Under the pieces are notes generated by a model that was not told where the DNA came from, ran no database searches, and was given only the letters and a program-made list of their open reading frames with translations. From assembly GCF_000002425.4 (NCBI RefSeq), contig NC_037271.1, positions 1,817,543 to 1,881,542 of the forward strand: a stretch of 64,000 bases of DNA, given 5' to 3'. This document shows positions 46,041-58,600 of the stretch, in pieces. This DNA is from Physcomitrium patens (Eukaryota > Streptophyta > Bryopsida > Funariales > Funariaceae). The position numbers were made by a program, and so were the translations under genes. Positions within the stretch are counted from its first letter, which is position 1. Every line of letters starts with the position of its first letter.

Positions 46041-47590
46041 CATCTATATATATATATATATATATTTTTTTTTTTTTTCTTTCTTTCTTTCTTTCTCTTC
46101 TTCTCTTTTTTTTGTTTTTTTTGTTTTTTTTGTTTTTTTTTTTCCTTTTTCTTTTCTAGCTCCTCTTCTTGCTTTTCTTTCTCTTCCTACTGTTCACCTT
46201 TTTATTTTTTGTTCTATTATTTCCTTTCCTATCTTATTTGTCTACAACTACCAAAGTAGGTTTTTTCTTTTTTCTTTTTTTTTCCTTTTTTTTTATTATT
46301 TTCTGTTGGAATATTTTGAATCCAAAATTCTGTTTTAGCTCCTAATCCAATTAAACTTTTAATAATAATAAAACTACTATTAAAAATATTAAATCTATAT
46401 TAACTAAATTAAGAAAAAAATATTTATTTTAAATTTTTTTTCAAGAAAAATAGTGCAAGAAACCCAATTTTGTATTGAAATCCAGATTTTTTCTATTTAT
46501 CTCAAAACTCTTATGCTAACTCACTAAAATAGTGACTTTAAGCACCATAAGTACATTTCTTGTATTAATGTGTCAATTTTGTGACTTACAAGCACCTTGG
46601 ATGTTGATAAGAGGATAAGACTAAGGCCTTGTGGTCTATCTAGGACACCTATATACATTACTTATGAGCCTTGATGAAGCTTAAATCTTTAATTGCTTAA
46701 GCAAGTTATTCTTGAAATAAAATATATTTACTTAATTTTTTCTATTATTAATATTTTATCTTTAAATTATCATATCTTATATATAATAATTTAAATTTTA
46801 ATATCTTTTATATCATTAAAAAGATAAAAAAGTTAAATATCTAATAATATAATTTTTACTTATTAATTTTATTTTTTATTAGATAAAAATCCAATAAATA
46901 GGATGTGACTAGCTTTATAGTGTGTAATTGCTTGATTATAATTCTTTTACTTATATTGTGTTTTTCTTCTTTATTTTTTATTATTATCTTTTTTTACTTC
47001 AAAACATCAATTACAAAAAACTTTTAATTGAGATCATCTTATAATTTAAGTTGAAAGGTGAATTTTACTCTCATATAAATGGTATATTTATTGAAAGGTG
47101 TTGCTTCTAATAGAATATAAGAATTCAAAGTTATTATGTTATGATTGACTTTTTTCTTGGTCTTATTGAGTAAGCATTGTAAGTTATTTTTTATTATTAA
47201 TAAATATTTTAAATCTTTTTTTTTTGTTGTGAATAAAATTGATCAATTTTTCAATTTAAAAGATAATAAAAATGGATCTTAGGTTCTTATCAAATAATTT
47301 TTATGTACTTTGTATTTGAAATTAGATTTCTTAATAGTTATTTGAAGTAGCTTACATTCTTGTGATAAATTGTGTGAGTGTGAATTGAATTAGTTAAAAG
47401 ATCTAATTTCTTTAGTAAGAAGTAGGAAGAAATATTATTAAATCATTTTATAAGTTAATTAGTAGTTATGAGCTAGAATAAATCACCTCACAAAAGAATT
47501 TATTTATCTCACAATTAGAAAGTTAGTAGAGTTATTGGACATAAATCAAATGTTGATTGCAAAATATTAGATTAATTAAATAATTAAATT
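46041..47590. other. AT-rich right half of K2
   Basis: Starts with a TA run and long T-rich pyrimidine tracts (46043-46320), then the block 46516-46565 shared with K1, then AT-rich sequence with no frame. Confidence 0.5.
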
Positions 47591-47650
47591 ATTGTGAATT
47601 AAATAGGCTTCCAACTCATGGAGGTTTATTTTAGTTTGCACTATTCTACA

Positions 47651-48399
47651 TAATATTGATCAAACACCAAGATTGTTTCAGAGTCTAGACAAAAAATTTT
47701 TTTTTTTTTAAGCTTATACATAGATAGGTTAATTAAAAGTTACTATTATTTCTATTATTATCCATTCTATCATTGAGGTATCAAGTTTCTACATGGGCAT
47801 ATGGAGCAATGATAAATTTCTTGTAGTTGTATTAATTGGTCATTTCCATGACATCTTTTCTTCAAATCAGTTCTTTAGTTGTTTTTTATTAATACACCAA
47901 CAGAATTTTATTCCTTGCCTCGCCTAGATCTTTGTTTGTAGCAGATTGTTGCATATTTTTAAGCAATTTCTTAAGGTGGACTTGAGGCTTTGAGCCTAAG
48001 CACTTTAAACCTTGTATTGTTTTTTTAGATTATAAGAACCCTAGAAATAAAGCTCATTTTATTTTATTTTATTTTATTTTGTGTGTGTTTTACAAGTATT
48101 TTTGCTTTGTATCTAAATACTTTATTTGTTTTTGATGTAGTTTTGCCAACAAAAGATAATCTAATTTGCCATCACCAATCTCTTTTACTACAATATTTCC
48201 AATTTTTGAGTTCATGTTCAAAATTTCTCCATTGACTATGAAATACTTTTTTATTTTTGCAAAGACTCTTTAGAAAAAAAAACTTTATAATCTGCAATTG
48301 CTACCACATAACTTCCTTTAACCAAATTCAAAATAAATCATTTGATCAAATTTCAATCACTTCTCCAAATTTTGGTTAGTTCAATCCAAATTAGCTCTT
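47651..48399. other. AT-rich stretch, no gene recognised
   Basis: Contains a (attttattttattttatttt) tract near 48058-48080. On the minus strand 48160-48390 has short copia-like phrases but nothing I can place. Confidence 0.45.
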
Positions 48400-49696
48400 A
48401 AAACTTGTTTCTTCACATTCAAAGATTAGTACTCTTCATCATCATTGTTATCTTCAATATCTTCATTGTCTTCATTGTTGGTTTTAGTAATTGTAGGTAC
48501 ACTATAGTCTACCTTCTTTATCTCTTTATCTTGATTTGAATTTCCACCATCATCAATGTCATCATCTTCTTCTTTTTTCTTTGCTAAAATTGAAGATGTA
48601 TCCACAAACACATCATTACTCCTACTTTGACACATCTCCAAGTACTCATAAGTATTCTTATGCTCCAAAAAGTCTACATCACGACTCTTGATAATCTTCT
48701 TGATTTCTAAACACATAAGCCTATATGCCTTAATACCTTCGCAATATCTAATAAGTACATATTTTGTATTTTTTGCATCAAGTTTGGACTTCATACGATC
48801 TAATTCATTTACATAGACAATGCATCTAAAAATCCTCATATGTGAAACAAAAGGTTTCTTGCTACTCCAAGCTTCTTATGGAGTCATTGATATGAGTACA
48901 CTTATTGAGCATCTATTCCTTATATACACTACATTTATCACTGCTTCCATCTAATATTCATGTCTAAAATTTTGTACATAAAGCATAGTCCTTATCATCT
49001 TCACAATAGTACAATTTGTTCTTTCAGTAACTCTATTTTGTTGTAGAATGTAGACAATAGAGGATTATCTTGCAACATCTTGAATCTTCAAGAATTCATC
49101 AAAATATTTTGATATGTATTCACCTCCATTATCCATGCACAACACTTTGAGCTTGCATTCACATTCTTTCTCTATAAGAGTCTTAAATTCCTTAAACATT
49201 GAAAAATATTCATTCTTAGCTTTAATGATATAAATCCATAGTTTTCTTAAAAATCATCAATAAATGTGACAAAGTACCTTGCTCCTCCAATTGATGGTAT
49301 CTTTGTTGGTCTACAAATATCAAAATGCACAATCTCTAATAATTTACTTGCACATATTACAATTCTTCTTGAAAATGAAGCCTTTTGTTATTTGTCTTGT
49401 ATACATCCTTCACAAGCAAGTGTCAAGGCATTGTGGCTGAATTGACCAAGATTCAAGTCATTTACTATGGATTGGATTTTTTACATGCATTTGGCATTCA
49501 AATGACCAAGTCATTGATGCCAAATTTTAAATTTATCTTGATCTTATAGAAAATCACCAAATATTGTCACTTCTATTCCATTCACCTTTTTATAATTGAT
49601 AAAGTAGATGTTGCCATCTCTAAGGCCTTTTGCAATATGTTATTTACCCAATGTCTTCACAAAACATCCATTCTTATCAAATTGAACCTTACAAGC
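48400..49696 (-). pseudogene. Copia G: integrase and linker relic, same family as H
   Basis: Collinear with about 11530-12770 of copia H. The best piece (48426-48839, 137 codons) has RIFRCIVYV, KLDAKNTKYVLI, YCEGIKAYRLM, KKIIKSRDVDFLEHK and the acidic linker. Higher coordinates hold decayed integrase zinc and core segments to the end of the protease. It is cut at 49696 by the 5' LTR of family A; its remaining 5' part should lie beyond the window. Decay is far heavier than in H. Confidence 0.85.
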
Positions 49697-50255
49697 TGTC
49701 ATAGACATATGCATATAAGCCAATAATTATATGTATAAATAGGTAGAAGTAAATAAAAGTAGGTAAAAGTAAGTTAATTCTATAGTACTTGGTATGGAAG
49801 CTTCCTAGAAGCTTTATAGATGCTGCTTTAACTTTATAGGTGTCTTTAATTGACTTTTTGGGATTTAAAACGTAGTTAAAAAATTGGCCATGTGCCACAC
49901 ATGTTGTTAGCTTGAAGACCAAGCTAACTATGTGGTCCACACGTAGAAAAACTTCCCTTGTAAGTCAAGGCACATGTCCTACAAAGTCAACACATATTAG
50001 AAGTCCTATAGAACATCGCCACGTAGTCCCTAGTTAGATAGTATATATAGAGACAAGAGTGAAGCCTTCTTCACTCTTGTCAACTCTTTTCTTGCTTTCA
50101 GTCTAGTTTCAAGGGACTCTAGTTTTCTTGGCTTTTGACAATAGCCATTCCAGTTTCTTTCTTAATATATATATCAAGTTATTTCTATTTTGTCATCTTT
50201 CTATGAGAGAACTCTCACTTGTTTATTTGTCTTTATCATGTTCTTATCCTTGATA
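49697..50255 (+). repeat. 5' LTR of copy A
   Basis: 559 bp, TGTCATAGACATATG to CTTATCCTTGATA. TATA box at 50042-50049, then the 13 bp hairpin 50052-50064/50069-50081. The sequence after the LTR shows no obvious tRNA primer site. Confidence 0.93.
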
Positions 50256-50485
50256 GATTGAGAAGAGTACACCTATAATATTAGAGCTTTGTCTAATCTT
50301 GATTAAGAATGGATTATCCCTTTTTCTTGATAAGACACAAGCATATTAGAAGTTGCGGATTACCTTCTTTTAAACTGATATTGTCCTTAGTATTTTCTTT
50401 GTTCTCAAGTCCTCTCTTCTATTTATCTTGAGCGATATTAGACATCTTCTCTTTTTTAAGTGTTATCATAGCAGAACTTGTTGAA

Positions 50486-51403
50486 ATGAAGAATGCAATG
50501 GTACAAATACAAGAGCAATTGAGGGAGTTAATGCTTGCGATGCATCAACTCAATTTACCACCACAAGGAGCAACAAGATTGGCAGGAAGTGAAGATATAG
50601 AAATGATTGAGGCTGCTTCAACATCTGTACCAAATCATATTCCTTCTCCTATGGTAGAACACCCTTCCAGTGTTAGAAAACCAAGAATTTTCCTACTCGA
50701 GAAGTTTGATGGCACCAGATCAAAGTTTAGAGGATTTATCAATCAAGTGCAACTTGTAATTGAACTTCAACTCCAAAGCTATCTAACTCAAGGACCCCAA
50801 GTTAGATTCATTGGTATATTGCTTTCAGGTTCAGCACTATCGTAGTTTTCATCTTTTTTTGAATGACAAGATCCAATATTAGATAATCTAGAGGATTTTC
50901 TTGTGGAGTTTTGATCCAATTATGGAGAACATGATGCAATTTGTCTTGCAACCAATAAGATCTATATTTTATGACAAGGCAACCGATCAGTAATATTATA
51001 TGTTTCACAATTTTGACAACTTATAACTGATATCAAGTGGGATAATGCTGCACTCATTAATCAATTTCTCTACGAATTACAATATGAGGTAAAAAAATTA
51101 ATGCTCAACTTACCTAATCCTCAAACATTGAGTCAAGCAATTGACTTTGCTATGAAGTGTGACAATCGCCTTTTTGAAGTTTGATCTGAGAACCATACAA
51201 GTCGACCTCAATGTTACTATAATTCAATGGCAACACCAACACCTCTTCAACACATACATTCAAAAGTAGAAGATATGTAAATTGATGGAGTATGTTTCAA
51301 ACCTCTTACTGAGCAAAAAAAGACTCATCGTCGTCAAGAAGGATTGTGCTTATATTATAGAGAATCTAAGCACAATACCCAACATTATCCAAAGAGGCAA
51401 TGC
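50486..51403 (+). pseudogene. Copy A gag
   Basis: Opens at ATG 50486 (MKNAMVQIQEQLRELM) for 119 codons, with FDGTRSKFRGFINQV, a phrase of the gag domain seen in fungal and vertebrate chromoviruses as well as some plant ones. After stops it continues with the capsid C-terminal part and a degraded zinc knuckle (CLYYRESKHNTQHY, near 51344-51385, two Cys changed to Tyr). Element B enters just after the knuckle. Confidence 0.8.
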
Positions 51404-51560
51404 TGTCATACAATAAATACTTATAATATGTAAAAATTAGTTAAAACATATTATATGTTAATAAATCTAGATGTGTGTTAGAGTGACTAGTAGATTAAAT
51501 TAAAAAGAGTTGGTATAAGAAACTTCACTTTATTTCTTTACTTGTTTTGATTTTGATATT

Positions 51561-51591
<31 letters not shown>

Positions 51592-52675
51592 GGGATTTAG
51601 ATATTTAGTATAAAACTTAAGAGAAGGTTGGGAACTAAAGAAGAAAATCTTAACTAATAGGAGGCTTATTGGGATGGATGAAAGTAAGGCATGGTTGGAT
51701 GAAGATAAGGAATACAAAAGTTGATTCCTATTGGTCGAAGGCCATACCCAATGAGCTTCAAGGAGGCTGCCCGAGGCCTTATTAGGAATTAGGGTTCTTC
51801 TTTCAAAGGCATTCGGAGATTTCAAGCTAGGTTTGTAAAGTTTAGGATTTGGAATACAATTTGTGTACAAAAATTAGAAGATTTGGAATTAGAGTGAAGA
51901 AGCTATAGCCGTTTGAAGTTAAGGTGTTAATTTAAGACATACTGTTAATCTTTTGAGGATACGAGGAGTTTTACAGCAGCTTTTGAAAATTGGAAGGTAC
52001 AACTAAAACGGAAATTTTAAGACCTACATCTTTTACGAAAGAATTATTACTTTTGGAGTTCATATGAAGGAGTTATAAGGAATTGAAGGCGGCGCTTCCA
52101 AATCAAAGACAGTAAGTAAGCGATTTTATTTGTAGTAATGGTCAAAGTCATAACTTGAATATTCGGTCGAATTTTTGGCTCAAACTTTTTGGAGAATGTA
52201 AATTTTTATGTTAAAAAGCTATACATACAAATTTCGTGGCATTTGAGCTTATATTTTGTGAGATATGAAGAAAATTGTACGCAAGTATATAAAGACAAGG
52301 GTTTGAAGCAACTAGTAGGGTTTTCAAGATATCTCAAGATCTGCAATGAATTTGCAGTGTAAAATTGTTGTAAAATTTAATAAAAATACAACAGTATTTC
52401 ATGTAAAATTTGAGTTTGTTTGGACTGTCAGATTAGGAGATATGAGGTGTTGAAGTTTGGGAAAATCTCCACATAAGAATATACAAGGTTTTAGAGGATT
52501 TTATCATATTTTGGATGTGGTTGGTTACTTGAGGCTTGTGTATTTGGTGTAATTGCTCAAAAAGAGAAAATTTATATATAAACTTAGGGCTTCCCTTATT
52601 TTCAAGCTTGATTGAATAATTAGTGACAGCCAAAAGCCCAGCATTTTCTTGAGGCAATTTCTTTCTATCTCGACA
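51404..52675 (+). repeat. 5' LTR of element B
   Basis: 1272 bp, TGTCATACAATAAAT to TATCTCGACA, with a (TA) run near 51562-51590. Differs from the 3' LTR at about 5% of sites by eye. The following TATTGGTACTTCC may be a decayed primer-binding site. Confidence 0.9.
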
Positions 52676-52730
52676 TATTGGTACTTCCACTGAGAGAGCC
52701 TTAAGGCACTAAATTTTTCAACAAGTTGAA

Positions 52731-54419
52731 ATGGAGGATCAAAATCCAAGATTTGGATTATCAGGAAGAGTGGATGCCCATGATTTATTCAGGGCATCTG
52801 CTCAATTTATGAAAAAAAGGGAGCAGGTGCATGGAGAGGATAGAAACACTACTAAGGCCTTACAAGTAGTAGTGGACAAACTTAGGAGGTTTGATGGGAG
52901 GAATATCACCAAGTTCTTAAGGATTTACACATGTGAAATGGAGGTGCATTAAGTTTCAGAAATGAAGATGATTACCACCTTTGACTTGGCAGTGGTACCA
53001 AAAATCAAAGAAAATGTGCAAGAGTTACATACTGAGACTATATCGTGGAAGAAATTTGAAGAACTCTTGAAAGATGAATTTTTTGAAGATTCAAAAAAAA
53101 TGACAAGATAGATTTTTTTGGAGTGGATTGAGTAAAGGCTAGGGAATCAATTGGCTCCAAATGAATTAATCAAGGAATTTGAGACCAAGTTTAGGCAATT
53201 ACCATGACAAGAGATGCAACTCTTAGAAACAAGGAAAACTGGATTATTTTTACAAGCAGCTGATGAATATTTGGAAGACAAGCTTTTCTTTTATCTAGCA
53301 GATAAGACATTTGAGAGTGGTTTTATAAATAATTGGAAGCTAGTAAAAGAAATTGTGGGACTTTTGGCTAAACAACAAAAAATTAAGACTCATGGTTTAA
53401 TATCAAGATTGGAACCAGTGCCTACATCTCAGAATCAATGACCACCTCAAAAGATGATCAAGACTATTAATGATGGTATTCTTGAAGAATTGATCAAGGA
53501 TATACAAGATTTGAAGGTAGAAATGACTGAGTTGAAGAAATCTCAAATAGTAAATTCATCAAAGACAATTGAAGGCTCAAAGAGATTTGTAGAGAGATGT
53601 ATGTGGTGTGACAATCCAAACCACAAGCATGGTGAATGTAACAGCTACAAAGGTGCAATCAAGGATGGTATTGTATATTTCAAAGAAGGCAGGATAAGAC
53701 TCATAAGATCAGATGAGCCATTAAAGACAAATTTTGGGAAGGATGGCATGAAAAAATTAGTAGAAGAGTAAATATCAAGAAATAATACCATAGAAGGAGA
53801 AAGAGCTGACTCTTACTCTGTTACAATTGAACAAAAAGTACTTAAGGCTATTTTTCTACCAACTACAGAAATCATAATCAGGGGAGCTGAAGCTATCAAA
53901 AAAATGACTGGGTGGAATGATCCAGTTGATGCTATTAGTATTAAAGCATATTTATGTAGAAACAAACATGATGATGATTTACACGATGCCATGGTTGAAG
54001 AAAAAAGAGATAGAGCTATTCATGAAGAGGATGTTATTGAGCCTGAAAATAAGAAGAGGTCTCCAAGAAACAAAGAAGCTTTTAAGGAGCAAAAATCGGA
54101 AAAAATACCTTCTTCTACTCATCCTGGTGGTGCACCATTACCGAAAGAGTGGTGGGAGAAGAGAAAAGAGAAGGAGAAAGATGATGCAAGCAAACCTAAA
54201 GGTAAAAATCTTGCTTATAAACTTCAATCTGACATTGAAACATCTAAAGATATGAAGAGTATTTTGGAAGAAAAGATCTTAGATGTAAAAATTGAATTCA
54301 CTCTAAGAAAGGCTCTTGGTATAGCTAAAAAAGATTTCCATGAGTTGATCATCAATATGATAAAGAAGAAGAGGCAAATGATAGCTGAAGCTATTATGGT
54401 AGAGGCATTGGATACTTGA
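52731..54419 (+). pseudogene. Element B gag and nucleocapsid
   Basis: Starts at ATG 52731 (MEDQNPRFGLSGRV). The core has KLRRFDGRNITKFLR and TCEMEVH, parallel to element C. The zinc knuckle CMWCDNPNHKHGEC lies at about 53599-53642, then a long charged spacer to 54419. Stops occur near 52950, 53110, 53205, 53440 and 53770, all in one frame. The spacer end (LAYKLQSDIE, then LDVKIEFTLRKALGIAKKDF) is conserved with C, so it is a real domain of this lineage even though I cannot name it. Confidence 0.85.
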
Positions 54420-54425
54420 GTAACT

Positions 54426-55168
54426 ATGGATGAAGAAGAAGAGATAGGACAGGTATTTGCACAATTTGTAATATCAGAAGCTGGAATTAAGATTGATATA
54501 AAGAATGAGGCTTTAAATAAATATAAAGAAGCTATAGATGAGCATCAAATGAAATATGCATCTACAAAAATTACTGGGATAAAAAAGAATGCACAAGAAG
54601 CATGTGTGAATACTTGTTCTAAATGTGATAATGATGGAATGGAAAGTAGTAGCTATTCAGTTTTTTATTGGGCTAGACCTACTACGGAGACATATGTGAA
54701 GTTGAAAGACTTTAAAGATCCAATTTTGGCTTTAGTTGATCATGGATCAGAAATCAATATCATATCAAGGCAAATATATGAGAAAAATAAGTGGCCAGTT
54801 GATACCAATCATGGTTGGGTAATTAGAGCTGCAAATAACTAAAAAGGTGATTTATACGGAGCCTGCCTAGTTGTAAGGATTAAAATTGGAGATGTGGAAG
54901 TGGAAAAAAATTTCTTTGTGCAAAACTCTGCTACATATCCGGTAATACTTGGTCAATCCTATATTACAGCTACTAGAATGGAGACTAGAGTCTTGGATGA
55001 TAGTTCACATTATGCCAGGATTCATAGTTGAGATGAAAGAAAAGCTGTGCAATTTATTACTATGAAACCTATTCATGACAGGCATAGAGAACAATTAAGA
55101 GGGATGCCTTTGGAGCTAGGAATCAACTTTGTGGATTTTTAGAAAGCACCCTTGTAGAATGGGGACAT
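54426..55168 (+). pseudogene. Element B aspartic protease
   Basis: Active-site region ALVDHGSEINIISR at about 54727-54770, with His where Ser or Thr is normal, exactly as in element C, followed by KWPVDTNHGWVIRAANN. After a stop at 54840 come FFVQN and ILGQSYITATRMETR. A frameshift near 55140 precedes pol. Confidence 0.82.
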
Positions 55169-57150
55169 ATGGGTACAAATAAGTCATCTGCAAACTCCAT
55201 TGTAGATAATATGAGTTTTGGATTTGTAAACTTGACTAGTAATGGATTTGTGAATATTTCAAAGATTAAAGATTTAAATTTTGTACATAGAAGAAGGATG
55301 AAGAAACAAGAGAAAAACTTAAAAAGAGTGGGTTTAGTTTCAAGTGATGAAGCCATAGTTGGAGTAATAGAAGAAATAGGTTTGGAAGATGATTTGATAA
55401 ACATTCTCAAGAATTTAGCTATAAGCATAGATGGAAATGCTATAGTAGAAATATATTGAAGAAAGACTTATGAAGAATTAGAAAAGATAGTGGTAATTGG
55501 TGGACTTGTTACAAACTATGGATTGAAATATGAAACTAGAGTACAAACTAAATATAAAGTTGTAGCAAGAAAGGTAAAGCCTATGGCTACTCAATTACTA
55601 GTTGATACTATGGAACATATCAACCAAGCAATTAAAGAGCCAAGTTTAAGAGAAGGACGTGGAATTTGGCATCAATTTACTCAAGAATCATTAGCTAAAT
55701 TGAAGATTGGAGGGGTGATTTTTTGACATCAATGAAAAAAATTATATTTCAAGAAATGCTTATTAGGCATGCTAAGGCATTTGCCTCAACTCCTGATGAA
55801 ATTTGATGTGTGAATCCTAATGTTGTAGTACCTATGGTAATCTTTACCATGCCGCATGTTCCATGGGATTTAAAGCCTATACCTATGCCCATAGCTTTAC
55901 TTCCAAAGTTGATAGAACTACTAAAAGAGAAGGTGAAGATGGATATTTTAGAACCTTCAATTGCTCCCTATTCTAATAGATGGTTCATAGTACCCAAGAA
56001 GTCAAAAGAATTAAGTTTTATTCAAGATATGCAACCTGCAAATAGAGCAACTATTCGGAATATGGGATCACGTCTTATAGTAGATGAAGTGGCTAAACAA
56101 TTTGCAAGTCATGCCATCTATTCTATTAGAGACTTATATTCTGGATATGACCAATTTCAATTGGCTAAAGAGAGTAGGAACTTAACTACCATTAAGACTC
56201 TTTTGGATTTAATGAGGATGTGTACCTTATCTCAAGGTGCAACCAACTCAATAGCTCATATGTAAAATACTATGAACCAAATATTGAAAGAATTTATTCC
56301 TAAAAAAACCATATTATTTTTGGATGATATACCTATAAATGGAGATAAAAAAGAAGACAAGGATGAGAATATGGAGGTTGAAGGTTGTAGGAAGTTTGTT
56401 AAGAGGCATATTGAAGATGTGGCTTGAATATTGGAGAGATTGGAATCAGTTAATCTCACATAATATTTGGAAAAATCAAGCTTTGGAGTTGATGAGATTC
56501 TAGTGGTAGGACACATATATGACAAGTATGGTAGGAAACCAAACCCTGATAAAATTGATGCTATATTTAGAATAAAAGCTTGTAAAAATATTACAGAAGT
56601 TAGAAGGTTTTTAGGAGCATGTGTATTCTATCACATTTAAGTGCCTCACTTTGCCCATATCTCAGAGCCGCTATATAAGTTATTAAAAAAGTGTAAGAGA
56701 TTTGTTTGGAAAGAAGAACAAAAAATAGCTATGGAAAATCTAAAAAAGATGTTGAGTTCACCACATGTGCTCAGACAAGTGGATTATCAATGTGGAAGAC
56801 CAGTGGTTGTAACAATGGATACAAGCCCTATAACAATTGGATGGGCTATTGGACAAGATGATGTAGAAGAAAAAAGTTTTGTTATAAGGTTTGAAACTAG
56901 GATTCTTACAAAGAGGCAAAAGGCTTATCCACAAGTTAAAAGAGAGCTTTGGAGAATACTCACCACTTTAAAGGTTGAGAGAAATTATTTGATTGGAGCA
57001 AGTATGGTTTTGGAAACAGACTATTTTCCATTACTTTGAATGATAATTAACTATAATATTCCAAACATTGCCATGTTAAGATGGATAGCCTACATAAGAA
57101 CATTCAATCCTGTTTTAGTAGTTATTTCTGGCAAAGAAAAATTGATGGCG
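55169..57150 (+). pseudogene. Element B reverse transcriptase and RNase H
   Basis: RT at 55810-56400 with VIFTMPHVPWDLKPIP, SIRDLYSGYDQFQLA, LSQGATNSIAHM and a catalytic LFLDDIPING (FLDD, as in C). The thumb and connection hold VGHIYDKYGRKPNPDK and EVRRFLGACVFY. RNase H at 56800-57150 has TMDTSPITIGWAIGQ, QVKRELWRILTTLK, LETDYFPLL and LMADMLSRARY; its third acidic residue is intact, unlike in C. Stops near 55735, 56264, 56428, 56638 and 57037. Confidence 0.87.
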
Positions 57151-58394
57151 GATATGTTGTCTAGAGCTAGATATACCTTCGAAGAGGAAATGATGGCACA
57201 CGAAGGAGGTAAAGATCAAGAAGAGAAGAGTTATGGAAATTCATTTGCTACTGGTGGAATGGATTTTGGTGATAAGATTCAAAAATTCTATAAAGGTTTG
57301 TATGAAGGTAGATTAAAGGATATTGGAATTTATTTAAGCATAATAAAAAAACAAGAAGGGTGGATGGATAAAACCTTCAAAGATATTAGACATCAATCCT
57401 ATGGTTATTTGCTTAGAGATGGATTCCCATGGAAGAGGCCAAAACAAAGTGATAAAATTCCATTGAGGATAGTAGGAGATCTTGAAACTAAGTTTAAAGT
57501 TTTAAGAGAATATCATGATACACTTTGGGCAGGGCATAGAGAAGTTTGGGCTACATATACCAAGATCAAGGAAAGGTACTAGTGGAAGGATTTATACAGG
57601 GGTATAGAAGAATTTGTGAACTCTTACACAGAGTGTCAACTACAATCTAAATTTAGGTACAGAGATGAATTACATCCTACTTATCTACCTTCAATACATT
57701 TTCAATGGGTGATTGATTTGGTAGCTATACCATTAGGACTTTGGGGTATGAAATATTTGATTTTGGCAAGAGAAGAGCTATCAAATTATGTTGAAGGAAG
57801 GGCTTTGAGAACCAAGACTACAAAAGTAATATGCAGATTTATATTGGAAGACATCTTTAGTAGATATGGTAGCATTGAGAGGATGAGAGTTGATAAAGAG
57901 AATTGGATGTTGTTGAAGCAAGAGAATTTTTCAACAAGTATGGAATTCAATTGAAGTTGACTACTTCTTATAATCCTAAAGCCAATGGACAAAGTAAGAG
58001 GGGTCATCCTTCTATCATTTATACATTGGTTAAGGCATGTAGAGGTAAGTCAATTTAATGGCCTAAACTGCTTCCATTTGCTTTATGGGTTGATAGAACT
58101 ACTCACAGTATTGTCACTGATTATATACCCATGGAGTTAATGTTAGGACAAAAATCTATGATGCCAGCTGAAGAAACCTATCCTACATGGATGTTTTTAT
58201 CTTGGGAAGATGATATAAATAGAGAAAGATTATTAGAGCTTTGAATCCAATAACTAAGTAGGTTACGTAAAGACCTACAAATTATAGCTGAGAGGTTAAA
58301 GAAAGCAAGATTAAAAAATAAAGAAAGATTTGATAAGATTCATAGGTTGAGGCCTACGCCTATAGAGATTGGAGATCGGAGGATGTGCAGGTTT
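57151..58394 (+). pseudogene. Element B integrase, C-terminally deleted
   Basis: Zinc domain with HDTLWAGHREVW, then the core with FQWVIDLVAIPLG, REELSNYVEGRALRTK, SRYGSIERMRVDKEN and, after a frameshift, AYNPKANGQSKRGHP-like sequence. It ends within KNKERFDKIHRLRPTPIEIGD and jumps directly to the pre-polypurine sequence cggaggatgtgcagg. About 345 bp present in element C (GPY/F module and tail) are missing. Confidence 0.85.
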
Positions 58395-58406
58395 GGAGGG
58401 GGTGGA

Positions 58407-58563
58407 TGTCGTATTGTAAATACTTATAGTATGTAAAAATTAGTTAAAATATATTATATGTTAATAAATCTAGATGTGTGTTAGAATAGCTAGTAGATTA
58501 AATAAAAAAAGGGTTGGTATAAGAAACTTCACTCTATTTCTTTACTTCTTTTGATTTTGATAT

Positions 58564-58600
<37 letters not shown>

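Larger units (their letters stand above)
43781..47650. mobile_element. Repeat K, copy 2: inverted-end element with GC-rich cargo
   Basis: 43781-43840 and the reverse strand of 47591-47650 match over about 60 bp at roughly three quarters of sites (shared core ctaaaataaacc, agtt.gaag, attcaca). A weaker direct copy of the same motif lies at 47466-47516. No transposase or reverse transcriptase is visible. Between the ends, 44269-46040 is much richer in GC than the flanks and carries at least one host gene fragment. It could be a Pack-type DNA transposon, or simply two oppositely oriented repeats around host DNA; the sequence does not decide. Confidence 0.45.

Noticed and set aside
45914-46159. 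81-codon frame ending in a Phe/Leu run
   Set aside because: Its second half is a TA microsatellite and pyrimidine tract; it is not protein-like.
50461-50478. tgttatcatagcagaact resembles an initiator-Met tRNA primer site
   Set aside because: It lies about 205 bp beyond the LTR end and just before the gag ATG, so the position is wrong for a primer-binding site.
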